A stretch of DNA of 64,000 bases from Variovorax jilinensis (GTDB lineage Bacteria; Pseudomonadota; Gammaproteobacteria; Burkholderiales; Burkholderiaceae_C), in NCBI RefSeq assembly GCF_030316885.1, contig NZ_JASZYQ010000011.1, positions 25,604 through 89,603 of the forward strand. The letters are read 5' to 3'. Positions within the stretch are counted from its first letter, which is position 1. Every line of letters begins with the position of its first letter. Below the pieces are notes generated by a model, which saw only the letters and a list, made by a program, of their open reading frames with translations, was not told the DNA's origin and did no database searches. Positions 33,667 through 43,766 of the stretch are shown piece after piece. Made by a program: the position numbers and the translations under genes.

Positions 33667-34356
33667 TTGGCGAGCACCCAAGCACTGTTGAGGACATTCC
33701 TTGCGCTTTCGCTGACCGTTGCCGGAACCGTGCATGCGCAGCCCGCTCCGGGCAGCGCCGGCGGGAAGTCCGGCTCCGCGGGCATCTACAGCTGCACCGA
33801 CAGCAAGGGCCGCACCCTCACGGCCGATCGCCCGATCCCCGACTGCGTCGACCGCGAGCAGCGAGAGCTCAACCCGAGCGGCACGACGCGCCGCAAGGTC
33901 GAACCCACTTACACCGCACGCGAGCAGGCCGAGCGCGAAGACCGCGAACGCCTCGCCCAGCAGCAGGCGGCGCGCCTGGTCGAGGAACGCCGTCGCGAGC
34001 GCGCGCTGCTGGTGCGCTATCCGAATGCCGCGGCGCACGACCGCGAACGCGCCGAGGCGCTGGTGCAGATCGACGTCGTGATCCTGGCCGCCCGCAAGCG
34101 GGTCGACGAGCTCGCGCAGGACCGCAAGAAGGCCGACGACGAGCTCGAGTTCTACAAGAAGGACCCGAGCAAGGCGCCCGACGCGATCCGGCGCAAGCTG
34201 GAGGACAACGCGCGCAGCGTGGCGGTGCAGAACCGCTTCATCGGCGAGCAGGAAGACGAGAAGAAGCGCGTCAATGCGCGCTTCGACGAGGAGCTGGCGC
34301 GCCTGGCGCCGCTCTGGGCCGCGAACGCTGCGGCCGCCAAGTCGGCGACCCGCTGA
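33667..34356 (+). CDS. DUF4124-domain periplasmic protein
   Basis: The 229-residue protein has a signal peptide (LLRTFLALSLTVAGTVHAQ), a short DUF4124 domain (GIYSCTDSKGRTLTADRPIPDC, with two Cys likely bonded) and a long Arg/Glu-rich coiled coil of about 130 residues. Translation starts at TTG 33667, supported by GAAGGA 7 nt before it and the lack of any ATG ahead of the signal peptide. Function is unknown. It is convergent with gatB across 36 bp. Confidence 0.8.
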   Translation: MASTQALLRTFLALSLTVAGTVHAQPAPGSAGGKSGSAGIYSCTDSKGRTLTADRPIPDCVDREQRELNPSGTTRRKVEPTYTAREQAEREDRERLAQQQAARLVEERRRERALLVRYPNAAAHDRERAEALVQIDVVILAARKRVDELAQDRKKADDELEFYKKDPSKAPDAIRRKLEDNARSVAVQNRFIGEQEDEKKRVNARFDEELARLAPLWAANAAAAKSATR

Positions 34357-34392
34357 CGCCGCATCGGACGCCGGCCGGCGCCGCCCGCGCCC

Positions 34393-35892
<1,500 letters not shown>

Positions 35893-35893
35893 C

Positions 35894-37402
35894 TCAATAG
35901 CCTCCCGGGGTGCGGAGGTGCCAGTCGGTGGCTTGCTGGAAGGCGTGCGCCGCGTTGAGCAGCTTCGCTTCGGCGAAATAGTTGCCGATCAGCTGCAGGC
36001 CGACCGGCAGGCCGGCGTCGAAGCCCGCCGGCACGCTCATGCCGGGCAGTCCCGCGAGCGACGCCGGGAGCGTGAAGATGTCGGCCAGGTAGTCGGCCAC
36101 CGGATCGTCGCCGTGCTCGCCGATCTTCCAGGCCACGCTGGGCGCGGCCGGGCCGGCGATGACGTCGCACTGCCGGAAGGCCTGCTGGAAATCGTCCGCG
36201 ATCATGCGGCGCACCTTCTGCGCCTGCAGGTAGTAGGCGTCGTAGTAGCCGTGCGAGAGCACGTAGGTGCCGATCATGATGCGGCGCTTGACCTCGTCGC
36301 CGAAGCCTTCCTCGCGGGTGCTCTCGTACATCTGCTCGAGCGCGCTCTTCCTGCTCGCGGGGTCGATGTAGTTCTCGGCGCGGTGGCCGAACTTGACGCC
36401 GTCGAAGCGGCTCAGGTTGCTCGAGGCCTCGGCGGCCGCAATGATGTAGTAGACCGGGATCGACAGCTCGGTACGCGGCAGCGTGATCTCGACGCGGCGG
36501 GCGCCGAGCTTCTCGTACTCGGCCAGTGCCGCATCGACCGCGGCCCGCACGCCGGGCGCCACGCCCGCGCCGAGGAACTCCTTCGGCACGCCGATGCGCA
36601 GGCCGTCGAGCGAGCCCTTGAGCCCGCGCGAGAAGTCCTCGGCCGGCCGGGCCAGCGAGGTCGAGTCGCGTTCGGGGTCCGGGCCGCACATGGCCGACAG
36701 CAGCAGTGCGCAATCCTCGGCCGAGCGCGCCATCGGGCCGGCCTGGTCGAGGCTGGAGGCGAAGGCCACCATGCCGTAGCGCGAGGCGCGGCCGTAGGTC
36801 GGCTTGATGCCGGTGATGCCGCAGAACGAGGCCGGCTGGCGGATCGAGCCACCGGTGTCGGTGCCGGTGGCGGCCGGCGCCAGGCCGGCGGCCACGGCCA
36901 CGGCGCTGCCGCCCGACGAGCCACCCGGGATGCGCGCGCTGTCCCAGGGATTGCGCACCGGCACCGCGCTGTCGAAGCCGAGCGCAGGAACCGCGACGTT
37001 CTCGTTGGCCGAGCCCATCGCGAACTCGTCGCAGCTGAGCTTGCCGAGCGTCACGGCGCCGGCCTCGGCCAGCCTGCTTACCACGGTGGCGTCGAAGGGC
37101 GAGCGGTAGCCCGCGAGGATGCGCGAGCCGGCCGTGGTCGGCAGGTCGGCGGTGACGAAGATGTCCTTGTGGGCGATCGGCACGCCCTCGAGCGGCGCGG
37201 CCGATCCGGCGGCGATGCGTTCGTCGGCGGCGCGGGCCTGCGACAGCGTGAGCTGCTCGTCGACCGCCACGAAGGCACCGAGATCGGGGTGCGCCGCGAT
37301 CCGGGACAGGTGGTGCTGCGCGGCCTCGACCGCCGAGACCTTGCGTTCGCGCAGGGCCTGCGCGAGCCTGGCGACGCCCAGTTGGTGCAGTTCCAGGCTC
37401 AT
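35894..37402 (-). CDS. gatA: Asp/Glu-tRNA amidotransferase subunit A
   Basis: The 502-residue amidase-signature subunit releases ammonia from glutamine for GatB. It has the catalytic Lys in GVPIAHKDIFVTADLPT, GGSSGGSAVAVAAGLAP and the Ser nucleophile in GTDTGGSIRQPASFCG. It overlaps gatC by 4 bp. A third amidase-signature gene in this window, distinct from atzE and atzF in having gatC/gatB as neighbours. Confidence 0.97.
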   Translation of the reverse strand: MSLELHQLGVARLAQALRERKVSAVEAAQHHLSRIAAHPDLGAFVAVDEQLTLSQARAADERIAAGSAAPLEGVPIAHKDIFVTADLPTTAGSRILAGYRSPFDATVVSRLAEAGAVTLGKLSCDEFAMGSANENVAVPALGFDSAVPVRNPWDSARIPGGSSGGSAVAVAAGLAPAATGTDTGGSIRQPASFCGITGIKPTYGRASRYGMVAFASSLDQAGPMARSAEDCALLLSAMCGPDPERDSTSLARPAEDFSRGLKGSLDGLRIGVPKEFLGAGVAPGVRAAVDAALAEYEKLGARRVEITLPRTELSIPVYYIIAAAEASSNLSRFDGVKFGHRAENYIDPASRKSALEQMYESTREEGFGDEVKRRIMIGTYVLSHGYYDAYYLQAQKVRRMIADDFQQAFRQCDVIAGPAAPSVAWKIGEHGDDPVADYLADIFTLPASLAGLPGMSVPAGFDAGLPVGLQLIGNYFAEAKLLNAAHAFQQATDWHLRTPGGY

Positions 37403-37698
37403 TCGATCACCTTCGGCACCAGGAACAGGCCGTTCTCGACCGCCGGCGCGCTGCGCTGGTTGGCCTCGCGGTCGTTCGGTTCGCTGACCACGTCCTCGGC
37501 CAGCCGAAGCGTGATGTCCTCGATGGCGGCCACCGGATGGGCCAGGGGCTCGATTCCCGCGGTGTCGACCGCGCGCATCTGCTCGACCAGGTCGAAGAAG
37601 CCGTTGATCTGGCCGAGCATCCGTTCGCTTTCGGCCGGCGCCAGCCGGAGCCGCGCGAGCGAGGCGATGCGCGCGATGTCTGTGGAGGTGAGGGACAT
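37399..37698 (-). CDS. gatC: Asp/Glu-tRNA amidotransferase subunit C
   Basis: The 99-residue GatC stabilises GatA. It shows the typical SLTSTDIARIASLARLRL start, the helix GQINGFFDLVEQMRAVDT and IEPLAHP. It is the first gene of gatCAB; 223 bp separate it from divergent mreB, so both promoters should lie in 37699-37921, where a -10-like TATTAT at 37784-37789 faces mreB. Confidence 0.95.
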   Translation of the reverse strand: MSLTSTDIARIASLARLRLAPAESERMLGQINGFFDLVEQMRAVDTAGIEPLAHPVAAIEDITLRLAEDVVSEPNDREANQRSAPAVENGLFLVPKVIE

Positions 37699-37921
37699 GG
37701 AAAAAAGGCCGCTATGGCGTAAAACAGGTGCGTTCGCAGGCCGTAAAGGTGCGCTGGAACGCGGGGCTGTCGGGGGATTCGGTTATTATCCCGCCTTTGC
37801 CGCAACCCCCGCGAACGCGCCGGCATTTGCCGCAAAAACCGTTTCAAACCACCCGTCACACGACCCAGAAAAAAGGGCGATGGCTTGCCGACGCGCATGC
37901 CGTGCCCCATGAGGATTCCAC

Positions 37922-38965
37922 ATGTTTGGAGCTTTTCGTCGGTACTTTTCGACCGACCTCGCGATCGACCTCGGCACCGCCAACACCCTGATCTTTGCCC
38001 GCAACAAGGGCATCGTGCTGGATGAGCCGTCGGTGGTCGCGATCCGCCACGAAGGCGGCCCGCACGGCAAGAAGGTGATCCAGGCCGTCGGCCGGGAGGC
38101 CAAGGCCATGCTCGGCAAGGTCCCCGGCAACATCGAGGCCATCCGTCCCATGAAGGACGGCGTGATCGCCGATTTCGTCATCACCGAGCAGATGATCAAG
38201 CAGTTCATCAAGATGGTGCATCCGCGCTCGCTGCTCACGCCGAGCCCGCGCATCATCATCTGCGTGCCCTGCGGCTCGACCCAGGTCGAGCGCCGCGCCA
38301 TCAAGGACGCCGCCGAGGCGGCAGGCGCCACCTCGGTCTACCTGATCGAGGAACCCATGGCCGCCGCCATCGGTGCCGGCCTGCCGGTGTCCGAGGCCAG
38401 CGGCTCGATGGTGGTCGACATCGGCGGCGGCACCACCGAAGTCGGCGTGATCTCGCTCGGCGGCATGGTCTACAAGGGCAGCGTCCGCGTCGGCGGCGAC
38501 CGCTTCGACGAGGCCATCATCAACTACATCCGGCGCAACTACGGCATGCTGATCGGCGAGCCGACGGCCGAAGTGATCAAGAAGACCATCGGCTCGGCCT
38601 TCCCGGGCTCCGAGGTCAAGGAAATGGAAGTCAAGGGCCGCAATCTCAGCGAAGGCGTGCCGCGCAGCTTCACGATCAGCAGCAACGAAGTGCTGGAAGC
38701 GCTCACCGATCCGCTCAACAACATCGTCTCGGCGGTCAAGAACGCGCTCGAGCAGACGCCGCCCGAGCTGGGCGCCGACATCGCCGAGCGCGGGATGATG
38801 CTGACCGGCGGCGGCGCGCTGCTGCGCGACCTCGACCGCCTGCTGGCCGAGGAAACCGGCCTGCCGGTGCTGGTCGCCGAAGACCCGCTGACCTGCGTGG
38901 TGCGCGGTTGCGGCATCGCGCTCGAACGCATGGACCGGCTCGGAAGCATCTTCACCAGCGAATGA
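37922..38965 (+). CDS. mreB: Rod-shape actin homologue MreB
   Basis: The 347-residue actin-fold ATPase polymerises under the membrane and positions the elongation machinery. Motifs are phosphate-1 STDLAIDLGTANTL, CVPCGSTQVERRAIKD, the phosphate-2 loop VVDIGGGTTEVGVI and the adenosine motif MLTGGGALLRDLDRLL. The N-terminal MFGAFRRYFS matches the amphipathic membrane anchor. It is first in mreBCD-mrdA. Confidence 0.98.
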   Translation: MFGAFRRYFSTDLAIDLGTANTLIFARNKGIVLDEPSVVAIRHEGGPHGKKVIQAVGREAKAMLGKVPGNIEAIRPMKDGVIADFVITEQMIKQFIKMVHPRSLLTPSPRIIICVPCGSTQVERRAIKDAAEAAGATSVYLIEEPMAAAIGAGLPVSEASGSMVVDIGGGTTEVGVISLGGMVYKGSVRVGGDRFDEAIINYIRRNYGMLIGEPTAEVIKKTIGSAFPGSEVKEMEVKGRNLSEGVPRSFTISSNEVLEALTDPLNNIVSAVKNALEQTPPELGADIAERGMMLTGGGALLRDLDRLLAEETGLPVLVAEDPLTCVVRGCGIALERMDRLGSIFTSE

Positions 38966-39021
38966 CCCGCCCCCAGGTAGCGCGCACTTCGCTTCCTGCA
39001 CCTCTCGTGGCATAAAGCGTC

Positions 39022-40050
39022 ATGCCGCTCGGCACCCTCGATCGCACTGCACCGCCCCTCTTCAACCAGGGGCCGTCGGCGCTGAGCAAGCTGATCTTCT
39101 TCAGCGCGCTGGCGCTGTTCCTCATGGTGGCCGATACGCGGCTGCACATCGTCCAGCCGCTGCGCATGGCGATCGGCGCGGTGCTCTATCCGGTCCAGTG
39201 GCTGGCGCTCAAGCCGGTGCAGCTGGTGGCCCACGGCGGCCGCTACCTCGAAGACCTGCAGGTGGCGCAAGGCAACGAGTCCGAGGCCCGCAAGTCGCTT
39301 GCGCTGCAGTCCGAGCGCGCCAGCCAGGCCGACACGCTGGCCCAGGAGAACGCCCGCCTGCGCGCCATCCTCGAGCTGCGCGAGACGACGCAGGTGCCCG
39401 GCCGTGCGGCCGAGGTGCTGTACGACGCGGCCGATCCCTACACGCGCAAGCTGGTGATCGACCAGGGCCTCAACAACGGCATTGCGGCCGGCTCGCCCGT
39501 GATCGACGAGCTCGGCGTGCTCGGCCAGGTCACGCAGGTGCAGCCGTTCTCGAGCGAGATCACGCTGGTGATCGACCGCGATCTGGCGATCCCGGTGCAG
39601 AACGTGCGCACCGGCGCGCGCAGCGTGGCCTTCGGCGATGCCAGCGCCCACGGCGGCGGACTCGAGCTGCGCTTCATCCAGGCCAATGCCGATGTTCAGG
39701 AGGGTGACGTGCTGACCACCAGCGGCGTCGATGGCGTCTATCCGCCGGGCCTGCCGGTGGCGCGCATCGACCGCATCGAGCGCCGCGCCGATTCCGCCTT
39801 CGCGCGCATCCACTGCGAGCCGCTGGCCAAGGTCACGGCCGCGCGCTACGTGCTGGTGCTGGCGCCGACCGGTTCGCAGGCGGTGCCCAAGCCGCAGCTG
39901 CCGAGCTCGCCCTCGGCCGTGGCGGCCAAGAAGAAGGCCGACAAGGCGGATGCCAAGGCCGATGCGAAGGCTGACGCCAAGGCCGACGCCAAGGCGGCCA
40001 GGCGCGTCGACAAGCCGGCCACCGACAAGAAGGAGCCGAGCCCCCGATGA
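39022..40050 (+). CDS. mreC: Rod-shape protein MreC
   Basis: The 342-residue protein has one membrane helix near 24-45, a periplasmic coiled coil (ESEARKSLALQSERASQADTLAQENARL) and the double beta-barrel domain (LVIDQGLNNGIAAGSPVIDELGVLGQV). It links the MreB filament to penicillin-binding proteins. The C-terminal 45 residues are unusual: a Lys/Ala/Asp-rich tail with four exact ADAK units. A CATAAA lies 5 nt before the ATG and could give mreC its own transcript. Confidence 0.93.
   Translation: MPLGTLDRTAPPLFNQGPSALSKLIFFSALALFLMVADTRLHIVQPLRMAIGAVLYPVQWLALKPVQLVAHGGRYLEDLQVAQGNESEARKSLALQSERASQADTLAQENARLRAILELRETTQVPGRAAEVLYDAADPYTRKLVIDQGLNNGIAAGSPVIDELGVLGQVTQVQPFSSEITLVIDRDLAIPVQNVRTGARSVAFGDASAHGGGLELRFIQANADVQEGDVLTTSGVDGVYPPGLPVARIDRIERRADSAFARIHCEPLAKVTAARYVLVLAPTGSQAVPKPQLPSSPSAVAAKKKADKADAKADAKADAKADAKAARRVDKPATDKKEPSPR
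39946..39993 (+). repeat. Four tandem 12 bp units in mreC
   Basis: The units GCGGATGCCAAG, GCCGATGCGAAG, GCTGACGCCAAG and GCCGACGCCAAG each encode Ala-Asp-Ala-Lys, with synonymous differences only. They lie in frame at residues 309-324 of MreC. Confidence 0.95.
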
Positions 40051-40568
40051 TCATGCGTCCCGGCCAGCAGCAGCTCCTGTTGCCCGTCAGCCCGCTGTTC
40101 ATCTGGAGCAGCCTGGTGGTGGCGCTGCTCGTCAACATGGTGCCGGTGGGCCGTGCCGCCTGGACGCCCGACCTGCTGGCGCTCGTGATCGTGTTCTGGA
40201 GCGTGCACCAGCCCGACCGCGTCGGCATCGGCGCGGCCTTCGTCTTCGGCCTGCTGATGGACGTGCACCAGTCGGCCATGCTGGGCCAGCATGCGCTCTC
40301 CTACACCACGCTGTGCTTCCTCGCGACCATGATCCATCGGCGACTGCTGTGGTTCCCGGTGTTCCAGCAGGCGCTGCAGCTGCTGCCGCTGTTTGCGCTG
40401 TCGCACCTGATCGAGCTCGCGATCCGGATGATCGGCGGCGGCGTGTTCCCGGGCTGGACGCTGCTGGTCGCGCCTGCGCTGGAAGCCGCGCTCTGGCCGC
40501 TCGCGAGCCTGATTCTTTTGGCTCCCCAGCGTCGCACGCCGGAACCAGACGCCAACCGACCACTCTGA
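40047..40568 (+). CDS. mreD: Rod-shape protein MreD
   Basis: The 173-residue inner-membrane protein has five to six hydrophobic helices and family segments such as PDLLALVIVFWSVHQP, GLLMDVHQSAMLGQHALSY and a C-terminal hydrophobic helix. It overlaps mreC by 4 bp. It completes the MreBCD core of the elongasome. Confidence 0.94.
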   Translation: MIMRPGQQQLLLPVSPLFIWSSLVVALLVNMVPVGRAAWTPDLLALVIVFWSVHQPDRVGIGAAFVFGLLMDVHQSAMLGQHALSYTTLCFLATMIHRRLLWFPVFQQALQLLPLFALSHLIELAIRMIGGGVFPGWTLLVAPALEAALWPLASLILLAPQRRTPEPDANRPL

Positions 40569-40634
40569 CAGCCACTCCGCCCGCCCGAAGGCCCATTGCC
40601 TGCGGGCTGCGCGCGGCCTTAAGCTCCAGCCCCG

Positions 40635-42578
40635 ATGACCGAGATCCGCAACGTAGCCGCAGAACTGACCCGCTTCAGGCGTCGGGTGTTCGTGATCGGC
40701 CTGGTCGTGCTGGTCGCGTTCGGGCTGCTGTGCGCGCGGCTCGCCTATCTGCAGGTGGTGCGGCACGACGACCTGGCCGAGCAGGCCGAGAGCAACCGCA
40801 CGGCGATCGTACCGGTCGTGCCGAGCCGCGGCCTGATCCTGGACCGCAACGGCATCACACTGGCCTCCAACTACTCGGCCTACACGCTCGAGATCACGCC
40901 ATCCAAGGCCGGCAAGGTCGAGGAGACCATCGACGCACTGACCGAGGTGCTCGAGATCTCGCCGCGCGACCGCCGTCGCTTCAAGCGGCTGCGCGAAGAC
41001 TCCCGCAGCTTCGATTCGGTGCCGATCCGCACCCGCCTGAGCGACGAGGAAGTGGCCCGCTTCGCGGCCCAGCGCTACCGCTTCCCCGGCGTGGAGATCA
41101 AGGCGCGCCTGTTCCGCAACTACCCGCACGGCGAGCTCGCGAGCCACGTGCTGGGCTACATCGGGCGCATCAACCAGGCCGAGAAGACGGCCATGGAAGA
41201 CTGGGAAGACGAGGACCTGGCCAACTACAAGGGCACCGAGTACATCGGCAAGCTCGGCATCGAGCAGAGCTACGAGAAGACCCTGCACGGCCAGACCGGC
41301 GTCGAGCAGATGGAAACCTCGGCCGGCGGCCGGGCGGTGCGTCGGCTCGCCGCGCATCCGGCCACGCCCGGCAACACCGTGATGCTCTCGCTCGACATCA
41401 AGCTGCAGAAGCTGGTCGAGGACATGTACGGCGAGCGCCGCGGCGCGCTGGTGGCCTTCGATCCCCGGACCGGCGAGATCCTGGCCTTCGTGAGCAAGCC
41501 CACCTTCGACCCCAACCTGTTCGTCGAGGGCATCGACACCGAGAGCTGGAAGGAGCTCAGCGAGTCGCTCGACAAGCCGCTGCTCAACCGCGCACTGCGC
41601 GGCACCTACCCGCCCGGCTCCACCTACAAGCCCTTCATGGCCCTGGCCGCGCTGCGGACCGGCAAGCGCGGGCCCAGCGTGCTGGTCAACGATCCGGGCT
41701 ACTTCAACTTCGGCGGCCACCGCTTCGGCAGCCCCGAGGGCAACATCGGCAACATCGACATGCGCCGCTCGATCCAGCTGTCGAGCAACATCTACTACTA
41801 CTCGCTGGCCAACGAGATGGGCGTGGACCTGATCCACGACTCGATGAAGCCGCTGGGCTTCGGGCAGGTCACGGGCATCGACATCGGCGGCGAGGTGCGC
41901 GGCGTGCTGCCCAGCACCGAGTGGAAGCGCAATGCCTACAAGCGGCCGGAGCAGAAGCGCTGGTATGCGGGCGAGACCATTTCGCTCGGCATCGGCCAGG
42001 GCTACAACGCCTTCACCATGCTGCAGCTCGCGCAGGCCACGGCGATCGTGGCCGACGGTGGCATCAAGCGCAAGCCGCATCTGGTGCTCGCGATCCGCGA
42101 CACCGTGACTGGCGAGGTCAAGCCGGTCGAGCAGCCGCCGGCCGAGAACCTCGGCTACCGGCCGGCCGACATCGCGGTGATCCGCGAAGGCCTCACCTCG
42201 GTCGTGACCAGCGGCACCGCGCGCGGCGTGTTCGCGGGCGCGGGCTACCAGGCCGCGGGCAAGACCGGCACGGCACAGGCCGTGACCCAGGCACAGAACA
42301 CCAAGTACAACGCCAAGGCGCTCGAGGAGCACCAGCGCGACCATGCACTCTTCATGGCGTTCGCGCCGGCCAACGACCCGAAGATCGCGGTGGCGCTGAT
42401 CGTCGAGAACGCCGGCTGGGGCGCCGGCGCTGCAGCGCCGATCGCGCGCCGCGTGTTCGACTACTGGCTCATGAACCAGTACCCGAGCGAGGCCGACATG
42501 GCGGCGATCCAGATCGGCAAGGCGACCGCGCCGATCGGCAAGCCGCGCGTCGCCAGCGAAGTCGCCTGGACCGACTGA
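40635..42578 (+). CDS. mrdA: Penicillin-binding protein 2
   Basis: The 647-residue transpeptidase of the elongasome has an N-terminal membrane helix (FVIGLVVLVAFGLLCARLAYL), a pedestal region with SRGLILDRNG, and a penicillin-binding domain: active-site Ser in PPGSTYKPFMAL near 330, SSN near 382 and KTGTAQ near 540. It cross-links glycan strands made by RodA. The usual rodA gene does not follow; an oppositely oriented transporter gene occupies that place. Confidence 0.96.
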   Translation: MTEIRNVAAELTRFRRRVFVIGLVVLVAFGLLCARLAYLQVVRHDDLAEQAESNRTAIVPVVPSRGLILDRNGITLASNYSAYTLEITPSKAGKVEETIDALTEVLEISPRDRRRFKRLREDSRSFDSVPIRTRLSDEEVARFAAQRYRFPGVEIKARLFRNYPHGELASHVLGYIGRINQAEKTAMEDWEDEDLANYKGTEYIGKLGIEQSYEKTLHGQTGVEQMETSAGGRAVRRLAAHPATPGNTVMLSLDIKLQKLVEDMYGERRGALVAFDPRTGEILAFVSKPTFDPNLFVEGIDTESWKELSESLDKPLLNRALRGTYPPGSTYKPFMALAALRTGKRGPSVLVNDPGYFNFGGHRFGSPEGNIGNIDMRRSIQLSSNIYYYSLANEMGVDLIHDSMKPLGFGQVTGIDIGGEVRGVLPSTEWKRNAYKRPEQKRWYAGETISLGIGQGYNAFTMLQLAQATAIVADGGIKRKPHLVLAIRDTVTGEVKPVEQPPAENLGYRPADIAVIREGLTSVVTSGTARGVFAGAGYQAAGKTGTAQAVTQAQNTKYNAKALEEHQRDHALFMAFAPANDPKIAVALIVENAGWGAGAAAPIARRVFDYWLMNQYPSEADMAAIQIGKATAPIGKPRVASEVAWTD

Positions 42579-42711
42579 GCTCGCCCCCAGGTTGGCTCAC
42601 TGCGTGTAGCCGCCCACCCCCTGCCGGGGGCAACACCAGCGGCCCGGCAAAGCCGGTTCCGCGGTGTTTCCCGAACGGGCCGGACTTCGGCGTCCGGGGC
42701 AAGCCGCACTG
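42579..42711. repeat. GC-rich intergenic repeat after mrdA
   Basis: This spacer consists of stacked inverted motifs: CCCCCTGCCGGGGG, CCGGCAAAGCCGG and CCGGACTTCGGCGTCCGG, with a CTCACTGCGTGTAGCCGCCC lead-in that I recognise from Comamonadaceae intergenic regions. It lies between convergent genes and could act as a bidirectional stop for transcription. Confidence 0.6.
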
Positions 42712-43470
42712 CTATCGAAGGAATGCGTCGTAGAACGTCTTGAGGATCAGTGCGCCCACGACCCCGATGAACACGCGGCGCACGAAGCCTGCGCCGTGGC
42801 GGATCGCCACGCGTGCGCCGACCACGCTGCCGATCACGTTGGCCACCGCCATCGTGAGCCCGAGCTGCCACAGCACATGGCCCTTGAGGCCCAGCAGCAG
42901 CAGGGCGCCGAGGTTGGTCATGGTGTTGAGCAGCTTGGCCGAGCCGGCGGCGTTGAGGAAGTCGTAGCCGAGCCAGCGCACGAACAGGAAGACGAAGAAG
43001 CTGCCGGTGCCGGGGCCGAAGAAGCCGTCGTAGAGGCCCAGCAGGGCACCGATCGCGCCCGTGGCATAGAGCTCGGCCCGGCCGCTGAAGCGTGGCCTGT
43101 GGTGCACGCCCAGGTCCTTGCGTGCCAGGGTGTAGAGCAGCAGCGCGACCAGGATCACCGGCAGCAGCTTGCGCAGGAATTCGCCGGGCACCACGGTGAC
43201 GGCCCAGGCCCCGACGATGGAGCCTCCGAAGGCCAGCGCACCGGCCGGCAGCAGGGTGCGCCAGCGCAGTCCGACCCGGTGATGGAACTGGGCCGCTGCC
43301 GCGGCCGTGCCCCAGACCGAGGCGCTCTTGTTGGTGCCCAGCAGGGTCGCGGGCGCTGTGCCGGGGAGCACGCTGAAAAGCGCAGGCACCAGGATGAGGC
43401 CGCCGCCACCCACGATGGAATCGATGAAGCCTGCGAACAGCGAGGCAAGGGCGAGCACCAGAACTTCCAT
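42712..43470 (-). CDS. TauE/SafE-family sulfite/organosulfur exporter
   Basis: The 252-residue membrane protein has seven to eight hydrophobic helices and the two family repeats: FAGFIDSIVGGGGLILVPAL with GTNKSASVWGT near the N-terminus, and GLYDGFFGPGTGSFFVF with NTMTNLGALLLL in the second half. Members move sulfite, sulfoacetate or related anions. It starts at ATG 43470 and follows two minus-strand terminators, so it is transcribed separately from the GMC oxidoreductase gene. Confidence 0.88.
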   Translation of the reverse strand: MEVLVLALASLFAGFIDSIVGGGGLILVPALFSVLPGTAPATLLGTNKSASVWGTAAAAAQFHHRVGLRWRTLLPAGALAFGGSIVGAWAVTVVPGEFLRKLLPVILVALLLYTLARKDLGVHHRPRFSGRAELYATGAIGALLGLYDGFFGPGTGSFFVFLFVRWLGYDFLNAAGSAKLLNTMTNLGALLLLGLKGHVLWQLGLTMAVANVIGSVVGARVAIRHGAGFVRRVFIGVVGALILKTFYDAFLR

Positions 43471-43553
43471 GGGCGAAATTGTCTCATCCGGCAAACGCGC
43501 CCGATCCACTGGCGCGGCTGCGGCGCGGACGTATCGCCACGGTGCGAACAGGC

Positions 43554-43581
43554 AAAAAAAAAGGCGCCGACCAGCGGCGCC
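43554..43581 (-). terminator. Rho-independent terminator (second of a tandem pair)
   Basis: On the minus strand a 6 bp GGCGCC stem with a 7 nt loop (43581-43563) is followed by nine T. Confidence 0.85.
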
Positions 43582-43587
43582 TTGCTC

Positions 43588-43614
43588 AAAAAAACGGCAT
43601 CTCGAACGGATGCC
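43588..43614 (-). terminator. Rho-independent terminator (first of a tandem pair)
   Basis: On the minus strand GGCATC, a 7 nt loop and GATGCC (43614-43596) are followed by G and seven T. Together with the next one it forms a double stop about 150 bp beyond the GMC oxidoreductase stop codon. Confidence 0.85.
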
Positions 43615-43687
43615 TTGTCTTGCTTGTTCTGATTCTGGAAAGATGTCTCCTCGGTCCCCCGCGCTACGGGCTGGCCCGTTTGCGAGT
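43588..43687 (-). ncRNA. Candidate small RNA between the GMC oxidoreductase and TauE genes
   Basis: The minus strand holds a TAAAGT -10-like element (43699-43694), then about 100 nt without an open frame, containing an ACGGGC-CA-GCCCGT hairpin and a GAGGAGACA single-stranded stretch, then a strong terminator. The layout fits a short independent transcript or a 3'-UTR-derived RNA. The -35 match is poor. Confidence 0.28.
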
Positions 43688-43766
43688 GCCCGGACTTTAA
43701 TTCGGCGCACCGTCGCAGTGCATCGGGGATTACCCGCCACCTGAAACAACTGGAAACGCCGCCCGC

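Noticed and set aside
39731..42733. A 1000-residue alternative frame over mreCD and mrdA
   Set aside because: It is a +1 shadow of three recognisable genes and has no domains.
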